A DNA stretch of 47,216 nucleotides from a virus (IMGVR_UViG_3300025009_000028:1-47216), one strand, 5' to 3'. Numbered from the stretch's first letter, positions 7,406 through 14,490 are shown. Translations and numbers: made by a program. Notes: generated from the letters alone by a model not told the origin.

Positions 7406-7435
7406 TTGTAAATAGGGCCATGGTAGGATTATAAT
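7406..7435 (+). promoter_or_regulatory. Predicted rightward promoter upstream of the LexA-box gene
   Basis: TTGTAA (7406-7411), an 18-base spacer and TATAAT (7430-7435). The perfect palindrome at 7450-7463 lies just past the expected start point, where a bound repressor would block it. A second weaker -10 (TATACT, about 7549) lies closer to the gene. Confidence 0.45.
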
Positions 7436-7566
7436 TTACATAATGTATACATAATCGATTATGAGAAGGTGTTGCCTATATGTTGTATGTTAAAAATGTC
7501 AAGCACAATTAAGGAAATTTTTAGGTTGATTTTGCACCAGCAGCAGTATATACTTTATTACAATAA

Positions 7567-7580
7567 CGAACATACGTTCG
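7567..7580. promoter_or_regulatory. LexA (SOS) box
   Basis: CGAACATACGTTCG has 5-base inverted arms around ATAC. It fits the Gram-positive LexA/DinR site (CGAAC-N4-GTTYG/C) at every specified inner position. It lies 2 bases upstream of the AAGGAG ribosome site of the gene at 7601 and about 15 bases past a possible -10 box, so LexA bound here would repress that gene until DNA damage. Confidence 0.7.
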
Positions 7581-7600
7581 GCTAAGGAGTTGACAGTTTG

Positions 7601-7822
7601 ATGAAAAACGATTTGAGGTTACTTAAAAAGGATTTAGCAGAATACATATCAAAGAGATGTTCTTCAGCTCTTGCAGGTGATGCAGAATTTAAAAAATTAT
7701 CAATTAATTTCGAAAAATTAGCCAATGAAGAATGTGTGGAAATAACAATGGAACTGGTCGACAGGGCGGCTATAATTGCGTATACACAATGCCTAAAGGA
7801 TTTGCCTATGCTCTATAAATAA
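7601..7822 (+). CDS. Small hypothetical protein, probably SOS-induced
   Basis: A 73-residue helical protein with charged N-terminal and hydrophobic C-terminal helices and three Cys. ATG 7601 is the likely start; a TTG at 7598 is possible and sits closer to AAGGAG (7583-7588). The LexA box immediately upstream predicts induction by DNA damage. Between integrase and regulators, such a gene could be an antirepressor or a recombination directionality factor (RDF) for the serine integrase. Serine-integrase RDFs share little sequence, so motif reading cannot decide. Confidence 0.6.
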   Translation: MKNDLRLLKKDLAEYISKRCSSALAGDAEFKKLSINFEKLANEECVEITMELVDRAAIIAYTQCLKDLPMLYK

Positions 7823-7866
7823 GTATGCACGTTTACAATTGTTAGGTGTACGAAACAGTTTTAAAG
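7818..7866. other. Candidate phage attachment site (attP), low confidence
   Basis: Between the 3' ends of the SOS-box gene and the integrase gene lies a short imperfect inverted repeat: TGCACGT (7826-7832) against AGGTGTA (7844-7850), 5 of 7 positions matching as inverted arms, with AT-rich flanks. Serine integrases use sites of about 50 bp with such partial symmetry near their own gene. No bacterial counterpart is available to prove it. The region 7244-7600 is the main alternative. Confidence 0.25.
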
Positions 7867-9312
7867 GTGCATAGTAAATCCACCCACCAAATGAATAGCT
7901 GAAACACGCTTGTCCACTGTAATTTCAACCTCTGTTATCAAGGTTTTTATAAGATCCCTACGTTCCTGCGGAGTAAGATGTTCATAAATTTCAATAAAGG
8001 ATTTAATTTCTTCCAGCACATCAGAAACATCCAATGATTCATTTTTTAATTCTTTTTCTATCGCCAGTTTTTCACTTTGTAACTGGTTCATTTTTTGAAG
8101 CAATTCATTTACACGGTCAGCGAAGGCACCCATTTCAACCTTACCCGATTCAAATAAATCAAAATACTTATTCCGGACTTTTATTGTGTCTGAAATTTGT
8201 TTTTCTATGTTTTCAAGGGTTTCTCTATTACTATTTACTTCAGTATTTTCCGATTTTAAAATATCCCCCGAGGCAGGGTTTATAAGTGCCTTTATTCTGT
8301 CCATAACAATGTTATCTACTTTGTTTAAACTTAATGAAAATCCTTTACACTTATTGCGGTTAGGATTAGATGCTCCGCATCTGTAGATGGGCGTAAAGCC
8401 GTTATAACGGTTTTTGGCTTCAATATAGTATAATTTGTTGCCACATATAGGGCAGGACACTATGCCGGAAAATAGTTGGCTTGCATCTGTTTTCCTTGTT
8501 CTGGTTGACATCTGCGAATTCTTTATTTTTTTCTGAACAGATTCAAACAATTCATCATCAATTATAGGGTCATGTGTGCCTTTCAGTTTTTCAAAATTGG
8601 ATTTTTTAAGGTCTTTTCTGCCAGTGGTGACATAGCCAGTATAAAACTCGTTTTGAAGCATTTTAAGAACAACTTCATGCCTCCACGGCATTCCGTTTCG
8701 GTTTTTATATCCCGATAGATTTAAATATGTCACAAGAGGTCTTATGCCGGAGCCTGATGTGTACCGTGTAAATATTTCCTTGATCAGGACAGCTTTCTCA
8801 GGGTTAACAACTGCGTTTTTCCCGCTATATTCATAACCAAACGGAATAGATGCCTTACTCAACCCCTGTTTAAACCTTTCATTCATTCCCATCTTGACAT
8901 TTTCAATTATTGTATTTCGTTCAAATTCAGCGATGGACCCCAAGAGTTGAAGCAACATTTTCCCAATAGGCGTAGATGTGTCAAAATGTTCGGAATAACT
9001 TAAAAGCGCTATATTGTTTTTATTAAACTCGTCAACTATACCAAGGAGGTCAAGCAAACTTCGACTGAGTCGGCTCAACTTCCAAATTAATACAGCATCA
9101 AACTTATTGTTTTTTGCATCTTCCATTAAATTAATTAGGCCGGGGCGGTCGGTTATATTTTTGCCACTTATTCCAGCATCCTGGTACATTTCATATATCG
9201 TATAATTATAACTTTCAGAATATTTTCTCAGAATTGATGTTTGGGCTGGAAGTGAATAACCCTCTTGGGCTTGCTCTGTGGAACTTACCCTTATATATAT
9301 AGCAACTCTCAT
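7861..9312 (-). CDS. int: Large serine recombinase, phage integrase
   Basis: A 483-residue protein. The N-terminal resolvase domain (about 1-150) carries the catalytic serine in YIRVSS (Ser10) and the WKLSRLSR and GKMLLQLLGSIAEFER signatures. A recombinase domain follows (about 155-265). A zinc ribbon (CPICG plus a Cys-containing YRCG...KCKG segment, about 285-330) and a long coiled coil (about 365-430) complete the usual large-serine-integrase layout. It catalyses attP x attB integration. It is translated from an ATGA overlap with the upstream repressor gene, so both are expressed in the lysogen-forming operon. No truncation is seen. Confidence 0.93.
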   Translation of the reverse strand: MRVAIYIRVSSTEQAQEGYSLPAQTSILRKYSESYNYTIYEMYQDAGISGKNITDRPGLINLMEDAKNNKFDAVLIWKLSRLSRSLLDLLGIVDEFNKNNIALLSYSEHFDTSTPIGKMLLQLLGSIAEFERNTIIENVKMGMNERFKQGLSKASIPFGYEYSGKNAVVNPEKAVLIKEIFTRYTSGSGIRPLVTYLNLSGYKNRNGMPWRHEVVLKMLQNEFYTGYVTTGRKDLKKSNFEKLKGTHDPIIDDELFESVQKKIKNSQMSTRTRKTDASQLFSGIVSCPICGNKLYYIEAKNRYNGFTPIYRCGASNPNRNKCKGFSLSLNKVDNIVMDRIKALINPASGDILKSENTEVNSNRETLENIEKQISDTIKVRNKYFDLFESGKVEMGAFADRVNELLQKMNQLQSEKLAIEKELKNESLDVSDVLEEIKSFIEIYEHLTPQERRDLIKTLITEVEITVDKRVSAIHLVGGFTMHL

Positions 9313-9686
9313 TTCTTCAACTCTCTTGTATGTTTTTCTATGAGCATAGAGGCATATTCCTTAATTTTTTTTCTATCTTCGGCAGGGAGGTCTTTTGCCT
9401 TTGCTATTTCAGCAAGTAATTGTGGGTCGGCTTTTTTTATATCTAAAAACTTATTGGCTGTTTCTGGATTTATTTCTTCAGATACAGTTCTGCCAAGTAT
9501 ATAATCAATTGTAACACCATAGAAATCAGCAAGCTTAACGAGATACTCTTCGTTCAGCGTTTTCCTGCCCGATTCCAGACCATAATACTGTGGGTTCGAT
9601 ATATTTAACACTTCTGCCAGGTCAAGCCCGGATAATTTCCGGCTCGATCTCAATTTTTTCAAATTATTAATAAGAACAACCTCCAT
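9309..9686 (-). CDS. XRE-family repressor (CI-like)
   Basis: A 125-residue protein with an N-terminal Cro/C1 helix-turn-helix (about residues 8-65: GLDLAEVLNISNPQYYGLESGRKTL) and a helical C-terminal half for oligomerisation. There is no LexA-type autoprotease domain (no Ser-Lys dyad seen). It is the first gene of the operon with the integrase and faces the early plus-strand promoter. The start is uncertain: ATG 9686 lacks an upstream ribosome site because GGAGG lies inside its first codons. A later start, for example TTG 9662, is possible. It is likely to bind the 17-bp repeats at 9695 and 9844. Confidence 0.8.
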   Translation of the reverse strand: MEVVLINNLKKLRSSRKLSGLDLAEVLNISNPQYYGLESGRKTLNEEYLVKLADFYGVTIDYILGRTVSEEINPETANKFLDIKKADPQLLAEIAKAKDLPAEDRKKIKEYASMLIEKHTRELKK

Positions 9687-9694
9687 TTAATATG

Positions 9695-9860
9695 TTTCAA
9701 ATAGAATAATACTATACTATTCACTTATTTTCAAATTATTATTAGAAAGACAATTCTGTACGAAATATCTAGCAAATAGTAAGAAAACCAAGATAATCCA
9801 ATGTAATTCTAATAAATGGATAGAAATGAGGTTTGATAATATCTTTCAAATAGAATAATA
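9695..9860. repeat. Operator pair: two identical 17-bp repeats of the lysis-lysogeny switch
   Basis: TTTCAAATAGAATAATA occurs at 9695-9711 and again at 9844-9860. Each contains the small palindrome TTC-N5-GAA. The first overlaps the -10 box of the repressor promoter and the second overlaps the -10 box and spacer of the early promoter. A related copy (TTTCAAAT ... TTAGAAA) lies at 9729-9748. This is the expected layout of a CI/Cro-type switch. Confidence 0.7.
9706..9734 (-). promoter_or_regulatory. Promoter of the repressor-integrase operon
   Basis: The minus strand reads TTGAAA (9734-9729), a 17-base spacer, and TATTAT (9711-9706). The -10 box is part of the first 17-bp repeat, so the repressor probably controls its own synthesis. 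Confidence 0.6.
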
Positions 9861-9861
9861 T
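9833..9861 (+). promoter_or_regulatory. Early rightward promoter
   Basis: TTGATA (9833-9838), a 17-base spacer and TAATAT (9856-9861). The second 17-bp operator repeat covers the spacer and -10 box. It should drive the early genes starting at 9958 when repressor is absent. Confidence 0.6.
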
Positions 9862-9957
9862 AGCGCCATAAGATACATAAACACAAATTTTAGGGGGTGG
9901 AATTACTGAAGATAAGGATAATGTCTGGCACGGTAATAACTATTCGGAGGTGTCAAA

Positions 9958-10119
9958 ATGAGCGATCTGAGAAAGGGTTACAAATACATTTTTTGTCCGA
10001 TACATGTTAGCAAGAAACTCGGGCAAGTCAAGGAAGATGTAAAAATCAATGGGGAAGTTCTTGTTTTCTGCAATTTATGCAAGCATGTAGTGGAGGTGAA
10101 AAGCGAACCAAACAAATAA
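9958..10119 (+). CDS. Small zinc-ribbon protein, first early gene
   Basis: A 53-residue protein starting at ATG 9958 behind CGGAGG. Two motifs, C-P-I-H near residues 13-16 and C-N-L-C near residues 38-41, form a likely zinc knuckle like that of Com-type phage regulators. It is the first gene after the early promoter and is followed by a strong terminator. An early regulatory role is plausible but not shown. Confidence 0.65.
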   Translation: MSDLRKGYKYIFCPIHVSKKLGQVKEDVKINGEVLVFCNLCKHVVEVKSEPNK

Positions 10120-10155
10120 ACAGTGCTAGTACCAGTGCCTTGTGCCAGTGTCAAT

Positions 10156-10190
10156 GCCAGCTCGCCGTATTTCGGTGAAGCTGGCTTTTT
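10156..10190 (+). terminator. Strong terminator or attenuator after the first early gene
   Basis: GCCAGCT (10156-10162) pairs with AGCTGGC (10179-10185), extended by an inner CCG/CGG stem, and TTTTT follows (10186-10190). It sits between the first and second early genes, so the rest of the early region needs read-through, antitermination or another promoter. Confidence 0.8.
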
Positions 10191-10212
10191 ATTTTGGCAA
10201 AAGGAGGACAAT

Positions 10213-10422
10213 ATGCAGGATTTTAGCAATATAGTGCTTGACCGGTTAGAAGAAATAGGAATGACCAAGTACAAGTTAGCCAAATCATCCAAGATTAGCA
10301 CATCACACATCATTAATCTTTTAAAAGGTAGACGTAAATGGAATGACAATACAAAAATCAAAGTCTGTGAAATTTTAGGCATAGAAATTAAAACTAAATA
10401 TAAGTACAAGCATTGTACATAG
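10213..10422 (+). CDS. Small XRE-family regulator (Cro-like)
   Basis: A 69-residue protein. ATG 10213 has AAGGAGG 7 bases upstream. A longer frame from 10123 would run through the terminator hairpin and is rejected. One helix-turn-helix fills residues of about 15-58 (TKYKLAKSSKISTSHIINLLKG), followed by a basic Tyr/Lys tail. It is an early gene opposite the repressor and so a candidate Cro. Confidence 0.75.
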   Translation: MQDFSNIVLDRLEEIGMTKYKLAKSSKISTSHIINLLKGRRKWNDNTKIKVCEILGIEIKTKYKYKHCT

Positions 10423-10442
10423 ACTATATAGAGGTGGTCAAA

Positions 10443-10562
10443 ATGACAGATATAGAATTACGCAAGCAACTCATATCTAACCCAGCATTTCAGCCGTTTC
10501 GCGACAAATTGAACGAACTTAGGTTAAAAGTAGCCAGAAGAATTTTAGCAGAACGGAAATAA
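10443..10562 (+). CDS. Very small hypothetical protein (39 aa)
   Basis: ATG 10443 lies behind GAGGTGGTC, 20 bases after the Cro-like gene. The product is a single basic helical protein (NPAFQPFRDKLNELR) without Cys or membrane segment. Short early proteins of this kind are common in clostridial phages; function unknown. Confidence 0.5.
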   Translation: MTDIELRKQLISNPAFQPFRDKLNELRLKVARRILAERK

Positions 10563-10667
10563 TTTTTTTAACAGTTTTCGGGACAAACTTCCCCAGTATA
10601 AGTATATCCGGTGAAAGTCGGAAATATACCAAGGTTTTAAAATGTTTTAAGCAGGAGGGACAAACTA

Positions 10668-11456
10668 ATGAATAATCTATCAATTATCAATTCCAATGGT
10701 CAATTCACAGTAGACAGCAGAGAAGTAGCGGAAATGATCGACAAAGATCACGCTCACTTACTGAGGGACATAAAGGGATACGCTGAAACCCTTGATAACA
10801 GCGAAAATCCAAATTTGGGTTCTCTGAATTTCTTCATATTAAGCGCATATACAACAGAAGGCAATACAAAAACATATCCTTGTTACCTTCTCACTCGCAA
10901 AGGCTGCGATATGGTAGCCAACAAAATGACGGGTGAGAAGGGTGTACTTTTTACTGCGGCTTATGTAACCAAATTTGAGGAAATGGAAAAGCAACAGAAG
11001 CCATTGCAGATTGACAGCAAATTTCTATTCCAAATTGCAGCACAATTGGAGGAAAAGGAAAAGCAGAATAGTTTGCTCACCCTTGAAGTCTCACAACAGA
11101 AGCAAATCATAGGCGAACTAAAGCCTAAAGCCGACTATACGGACAGCATCCTCAGAAACAAAGGCCTCGTCACTATCACCCAAATAGCTAAAGATTACGG
11201 TATGAGCGGTTTTCAAATGAATGAGTTGCTTCATAATAACGGCGTTCAGTACAAACAGAGCGAACAATGGCTGTTATATACCAAGTACCAGGACAAGGGA
11301 TATACCCATTCTGAAACGATTGATATTGTTCGTAAAGATGGCAGACCTGATATCACTATGAATACTAAATGGACACAGAAAGGCAGATTGTTCATTTATG
11401 CCTTACTGAAAAAGTCCGGTATTCTTCCGGTAATTGAGCAGAAAGATTGGAACTAA
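10668..11456 (+). CDS. Rha-family antirepressor with KilAC-type C-terminal domain
   Basis: A 262-residue protein behind GCAGGAGGG. The N-terminal domain (about 1-110) matches the Rha family: VDSREVAEMIDKDHAHLLRDI, then the LTRKGCDMVANKMTGEKG segment. A coiled linker (about 120-150) leads to a C-terminal KilAC/ANT domain (about 165-260: TITQIAKDYGMSGFQMNELL, WTQKGRLFIYALL). Proteins with this layout act as phage antirepressors or early regulators that bind repressor or DNA. It is intact and sits in the early operon. Confidence 0.85.
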   Translation: MNNLSIINSNGQFTVDSREVAEMIDKDHAHLLRDIKGYAETLDNSENPNLGSLNFFILSAYTTEGNTKTYPCYLLTRKGCDMVANKMTGEKGVLFTAAYVTKFEEMEKQQKPLQIDSKFLFQIAAQLEEKEKQNSLLTLEVSQQKQIIGELKPKADYTDSILRNKGLVTITQIAKDYGMSGFQMNELLHNNGVQYKQSEQWLLYTKYQDKGYTHSETIDIVRKDGRPDITMNTKWTQKGRLFIYALLKKSGILPVIEQKDWN

Positions 11457-11536
11457 CCTAACCACGCAAACACTCACCCTCTCCGGAGGGGCTTAAAAGT
11501 TGTCTGCAAAATGGGACAAGCAGGAGGTAAAGGGTT

Positions 11537-11986
11537 TTGAGATTAGAAATGTGTCACAGCACGGCAGTTGATAAATACATAATTGAACATCATTATCTCC
11601 ATTCGGCACCAGCAGGGGCAAAACTGCGGTTATGGGTTAAGGATGATGATAACAGTGTAATAGGTGCAATGATGTGGGGCAGACCGTCAGCAAGGACTTA
11701 CGACCCTGTCAGAATACTCGAAAATACAAGGATGTATATGGTTGATAGTACTGAGCCTTATGCGGAAAGTAAAGCCTTGGGAATGGCAAGAAAATTAATC
11801 CGTGCCCAGCTTCCGCAAGTTAAAGGATTGATAGCCTATACTTCCACAGGTGAACAACACAAAGGCACTATATATCTTGCTGACGGATGGTTTGCGGTAG
11901 GTCAGACAGTAGCTAAGGCGTGGAACAAAGATGGCAGGAAGAATATTGATATAACGAAGAAAATTCGATTTGTCAGAAGTGCGTAA
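11537..11986 (+). CDS. Mom-like GNAT acyltransferase, probable DNA adenine modification protein
   Basis: A 149-residue protein starting at TTG 11537, chosen because AGGAGG lies 9 bases upstream. Segments YIIEHHYLHSAP, GAMMWGRPSAR, ESKALGMARKLIR and YLADGWFAVGQT fit the Mu Mom / XF1762 group of GNAT-fold proteins. Mom changes adenine in phage DNA so that host restriction enzymes cannot cut it. The next intact gene is a cytosine methyltransferase, which supports a DNA-protection role. Assignment is by motif; a related GNAT enzyme with another substrate remains possible. Confidence 0.6.
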   Translation: MRLEMCHSTAVDKYIIEHHYLHSAPAGAKLRLWVKDDDNSVIGAMMWGRPSARTYDPVRILENTRMYMVDSTEPYAESKALGMARKLIRAQLPQVKGLIAYTSTGEQHKGTIYLADGWFAVGQTVAKAWNKDGRKNIDITKKIRFVRSA

Positions 11987-12105
11987 TTTCTGACAAGCAA
12001 GCTGAACATTGACAATAGCATAGCCGGGCACCGATGCACGATGGAAACGTGCTGTAAACGGTGGAAGCGAAATGGAAAAGAAGTAAGACGGGAGGTAATC
12101 TTAAA

Positions 12106-12369
12106 ATGTACGATAAAGAGCAAATTTACGATGAAAAAATTTCTCCTTTAATGACTCAGATAATTCAAATTTGCAAAGAAAACGATATAAAAATGGTTGC
12201 GGACTTCTATTTAAGAGAACCAACATAAGAACTCAGCGAGTTTCATTGTACTACCGCTTTGACAGTAGATTGCAGCAGTGAAAGACTTAAGGATTTGGTT
12301 AAGGTTATTTACAACGGCTATGTTGTGCAAAAACCATACTTTGCAGCAATGACTATAACGAGTAAATAG
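12106..12369 (+). pseudogene. Small phage protein interrupted by an in-frame TAA
   Basis: ATG 12106 lies behind GGGAGG. The frame encodes 40 residues (MYDKEQIYDEKISPLMTQII start), stops at TAA 12226-12228, then continues open in the same frame for another 46 codons to TAG 12367-12369. The downstream half (CTTALTVDCSSERLK and following) has normal protein-like composition and continues the first half. Related small phage proteins, as I recall them, are about 85-90 residues. A single-base nonsense change is the simplest reading. Either a 40-residue product is made or the gene is dead. Confidence 0.6.
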
Positions 12370-12446
12370 CTTCACCATGGCACAAGCCCCGAGACACCGA
12401 CAGGGCTGCGGTGTAGGGAGATAAGGGAGGGGGGTGAAAAGGTTTA

Positions 12447-13946
12447 ATGATAACACTAGCAAGCCTGTTCGATGGCATATCCGGTTTCCCACTAGCAGGG
12501 CAGCGAAACGGCATGAAAGCTATATGGTCAAGCGAAATTGAACCGTTTCCATTAAAAGTATCAGCTATTCGATTCCCGGACATGAAGCAAGTAGGTGACA
12601 TAACAAAGATAGATTGCAGTAGCCTTGAGCCTGTGGACATTATAACCGGCGGTAGTCCATGTCAGGACTTATCAGTTGCCGGGAAACGAGCAGGATTAGC
12701 AGGGGAACGGTCAGGGTTATTCATGGAACAGATACGAATTGTGAGGGAAATGAGAAATGCAGACAAATACAATGGAAAAACAGGTAAATCTATTCGACCT
12801 AGATTTATGGTCTGGGAAAACGTCCCCGGAGCATTCAGCAGCAACAAAGGTGAAGACTTCCGCGCAGTCCTCGAAGAAACAGCCAGGATTGCAGACGAAA
12901 CCATTACAATTCCTCGACCTGCGAAGGACAAATGGAATACTAGCGGCTGCATCATGGGAAACGGTTACAGCATTGCCTGGCGCATTCTGGATGCTCAATA
13001 CTGGGGAGTCCCCCAGAGACGCCGTAGAATCTTCCTTGTCGCAGATTTTGGAGGACAATCCGCACCCGAAGTACTTTTTAAGCGCAAAGGCTTGTCAAGG
13101 CATTCTGCGGAGGGCGGAGAAGCGAGGGAAAGAATTGCCGGAAATGCTGAAAGAGGCGCTGGAAAGGCAATCGGGTTTTCAGGGAAGAACTCAGCAACTA
13201 TGAATTTATGCCCTTCTGAAGAATTAAGCCCTACTTTAAGAAGTGGTGCAGAAACGCATGTTATGGCGATCGACAGTAACTGTCAAGATAGTCGATTTAA
13301 ATTCACTGGGCAAATTGTTCCGACCCTTCCAGCAAAAGCAGGGACGGGCGGCAATAATGGCCCAATGCTTGCAGTAGCCTATGGCATATGCTCCGACGCT
13401 TCAAACAGCATGAAGTCAAACAATCCTCATAGTGGCATATACGAAGCTGAGACAAGCAGGACGCTTGACCAAAACGGAGGTAGTCCGGCATGCAATCAAG
13501 GTGGGATAGCGATAGTGCAGACATATCAAAAAGTAACCGGTCCGCTAATGGCGAATAGTCACCCGGGGAGTTATACGGGGCAGGATGCTTACACTGATAT
13601 GTTGGTAGCCGGCTGCGATTTCCGAAACGACAAAGAAAACGGTGATTTATGCGGAACGCTTCAAGCGAAGCCAACAGGAGGGCAAAGTTTAAATTGTATT
13701 CACCCGGTAAGAATTGGCTATTCCGTCAGAAGATTGACCCCCAAAGAGTGTGAGAGACTCCAGGACTACCCGGACGGATGGACAGATATAACCTGGCAGG
13801 TCACCAATAAAAAAGGCAGAGTGCAGACCATTAGAGCAAAGGATAGCCCACGATATAAAGCCGCTGGCAATTCCGTAGCGGTATGTTGCCCGGAGTATGT
13901 ACCGGAAGGGATTAAAGAAGTATTGGAGGCACCCAATGAAAACTAA
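12447..13946 (+). CDS. DNA C5-cytosine methyltransferase
   Basis: A 499-residue enzyme. ATG 12447 lies behind GGGAGGGGGG. Motif I is FDGISGFPLAG; motif IV is GGSPCQD with catalytic Cys72; motif VI is ENV (124-126); motif VIII is PQRRRRIF (about 189-196); motif IX is RRLTPKECERLQDYP; motif X is AAGNSVAV near the C-terminus. Residues of about 210-400 form a long target-recognition region rich in Gly, Ser and Asn. It transfers methyl from SAM to cytosine. No cognate endonuclease is nearby, so it is an orphan enzyme, probably for protection from restriction. A second open frame is overprinted within it (12757-13203). Confidence 0.92.
   Translation: MITLASLFDGISGFPLAGQRNGMKAIWSSEIEPFPLKVSAIRFPDMKQVGDITKIDCSSLEPVDIITGGSPCQDLSVAGKRAGLAGERSGLFMEQIRIVREMRNADKYNGKTGKSIRPRFMVWENVPGAFSSNKGEDFRAVLEETARIADETITIPRPAKDKWNTSGCIMGNGYSIAWRILDAQYWGVPQRRRRIFLVADFGGQSAPEVLFKRKGLSRHSAEGGEARERIAGNAERGAGKAIGFSGKNSATMNLCPSEELSPTLRSGAETHVMAIDSNCQDSRFKFTGQIVPTLPAKAGTGGNNGPMLAVAYGICSDASNSMKSNNPHSGIYEAETSRTLDQNGGSPACNQGGIAIVQTYQKVTGPLMANSHPGSYTGQDAYTDMLVAGCDFRNDKENGDLCGTLQAKPTGGQSLNCIHPVRIGYSVRRLTPKECERLQDYPDGWTDITWQVTNKKGRVQTIRAKDSPRYKAAGNSVAVCCPEYVPEGIKEVLEAPNEN
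12757..13203 (+). CDS. Overprinted protein inside the methyltransferase gene
   Basis: A 148-residue frame in the +1 register relative to the methyltransferase. The start reads MQTNTMEKQVNLFDLDLWSG and the C-terminal half reads FLSAKACQGILRRAEKRGKE. The composition is that of a soluble protein, unlike the Ser/Leu/Pro-rich look of accidental frames. From memory, very similar proteins (WSGKTSPEHS and LSxKACxGILRRAExRGKELP motifs) occur in the same relation to phage Dcm-type genes. That would make this a conserved dual-coding stretch. A purine run, GAGGGAAATGAGAA, precedes the ATG. Function unknown. Confidence 0.5.
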   Translation: MQTNTMEKQVNLFDLDLWSGKTSPEHSAATKVKTSAQSSKKQPGLQTKPLQFLDLRRTNGILAAASWETVTALPGAFWMLNTGESPRDAVESSLSQILEDNPHPKYFLSAKACQGILRRAEKRGKELPEMLKEALERQSGFQGRTQQL

Positions 13947-14490
13947 AATATTTGTTTACATAATCGCCCTAATCGTCACGCTCTGCACGCTATACGCCCT
14001 AATCGCCACCGAAAACGAACTATACGCCGCACAACAGCATAACGCCACGCTACAGGCTACTGTGGACAAGCTTACTGAGCAGAATAGGGCATTACGGCAG
14101 GAAAACGCAGAGTTGAACGAGTTAAGCGCGGCAGTGGATGAATTTCTTAAGATGGCGGATGAACAGGACAAGTCCGACAGAGGCGGGGAACGCAACCGCA
14201 GGATCATGGAAGTAACAGCCTATTGGGAGGGGAGCTGCGGCAAGAAGCCGAGCGACCCACTATACGGCATAACGGCAAGCGGGGAACGTGTGCAGGACGG
14301 ATTTATAGCGGCATGGCTGAAGGAATATCCGATAGGGACGAAACTGTATATACCCTACTTTGACAGAGTATTCACGGTGATGGATTGCGGCGGGGATATT
14401 ACAAGGGGAAGGCTGGATGTGTATATGGGGAGTGCGGAGGAATGTTTTGAGTTTGGGAGGGTATGGCTTGAAGTGTGGGAGGTGGAGTAG
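13936..14490 (+). CDS. Membrane-anchored 3D-domain protein
   Basis: A 184-residue protein starting at ATG 13936 behind TTGGAGG, overlapping the end of the methyltransferase gene by 11 bases. Residues of about 5-23 are a membrane anchor and about 28-68 a coiled coil. The rest is a 3D (Asp-Asp-Asp) domain: VTAYW, ITASGERV, PIGTKLYIPYFDRVFTVMDCGG, GRLDVYMG. Such domains occur in double-psi barrel, MltA-related cell-wall proteins. It probably faces the outside and acts on or binds peptidoglycan. Its place among early genes rather than lysis genes is unusual. Confidence 0.75.
   Translation: MKTKIFVYIIALIVTLCTLYALIATENELYAAQQHNATLQATVDKLTEQNRALRQENAELNELSAAVDEFLKMADEQDKSDRGGERNRRIMEVTAYWEGSCGKKPSDPLYGITASGERVQDGFIAAWLKEYPIGTKLYIPYFDRVFTVMDCGGDITRGRLDVYMGSAEECFEFGRVWLEVWEVE

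Larger units (their letters stand above)
7244..7600. promoter_or_regulatory. Intergenic control region with palindromes, promoters and a LexA box
   Basis: No protein gene was found in these 357 bases. CATAAT at 7355-7360 and ATTATG at 7375-7380 form an imperfect 26-base inverted repeat. CATAATCGATTATG (7450-7463) is a perfect 14-base palindrome. TTGTAA-18-TATAAT (7406-7435) is a good rightward promoter ending just before the palindrome. A LexA box lies at 7567-7580. The CATAAT elements form an operator-like cluster in front of the gene at 7601. An integration site could also lie in this stretch. Confidence 0.5.

Noticed and set aside
12226-12228. General stop-codon reassignment suggested by the in-frame TAA
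   Set aside because: Many genes in the window end correctly at TAA, so reassignment would merge neighbouring genes.
12393-12413. Hairpin ACACCG/CGGTGT before the methyltransferase
   Set aside because: Short, no T-run, no conserved context visible; noted only.
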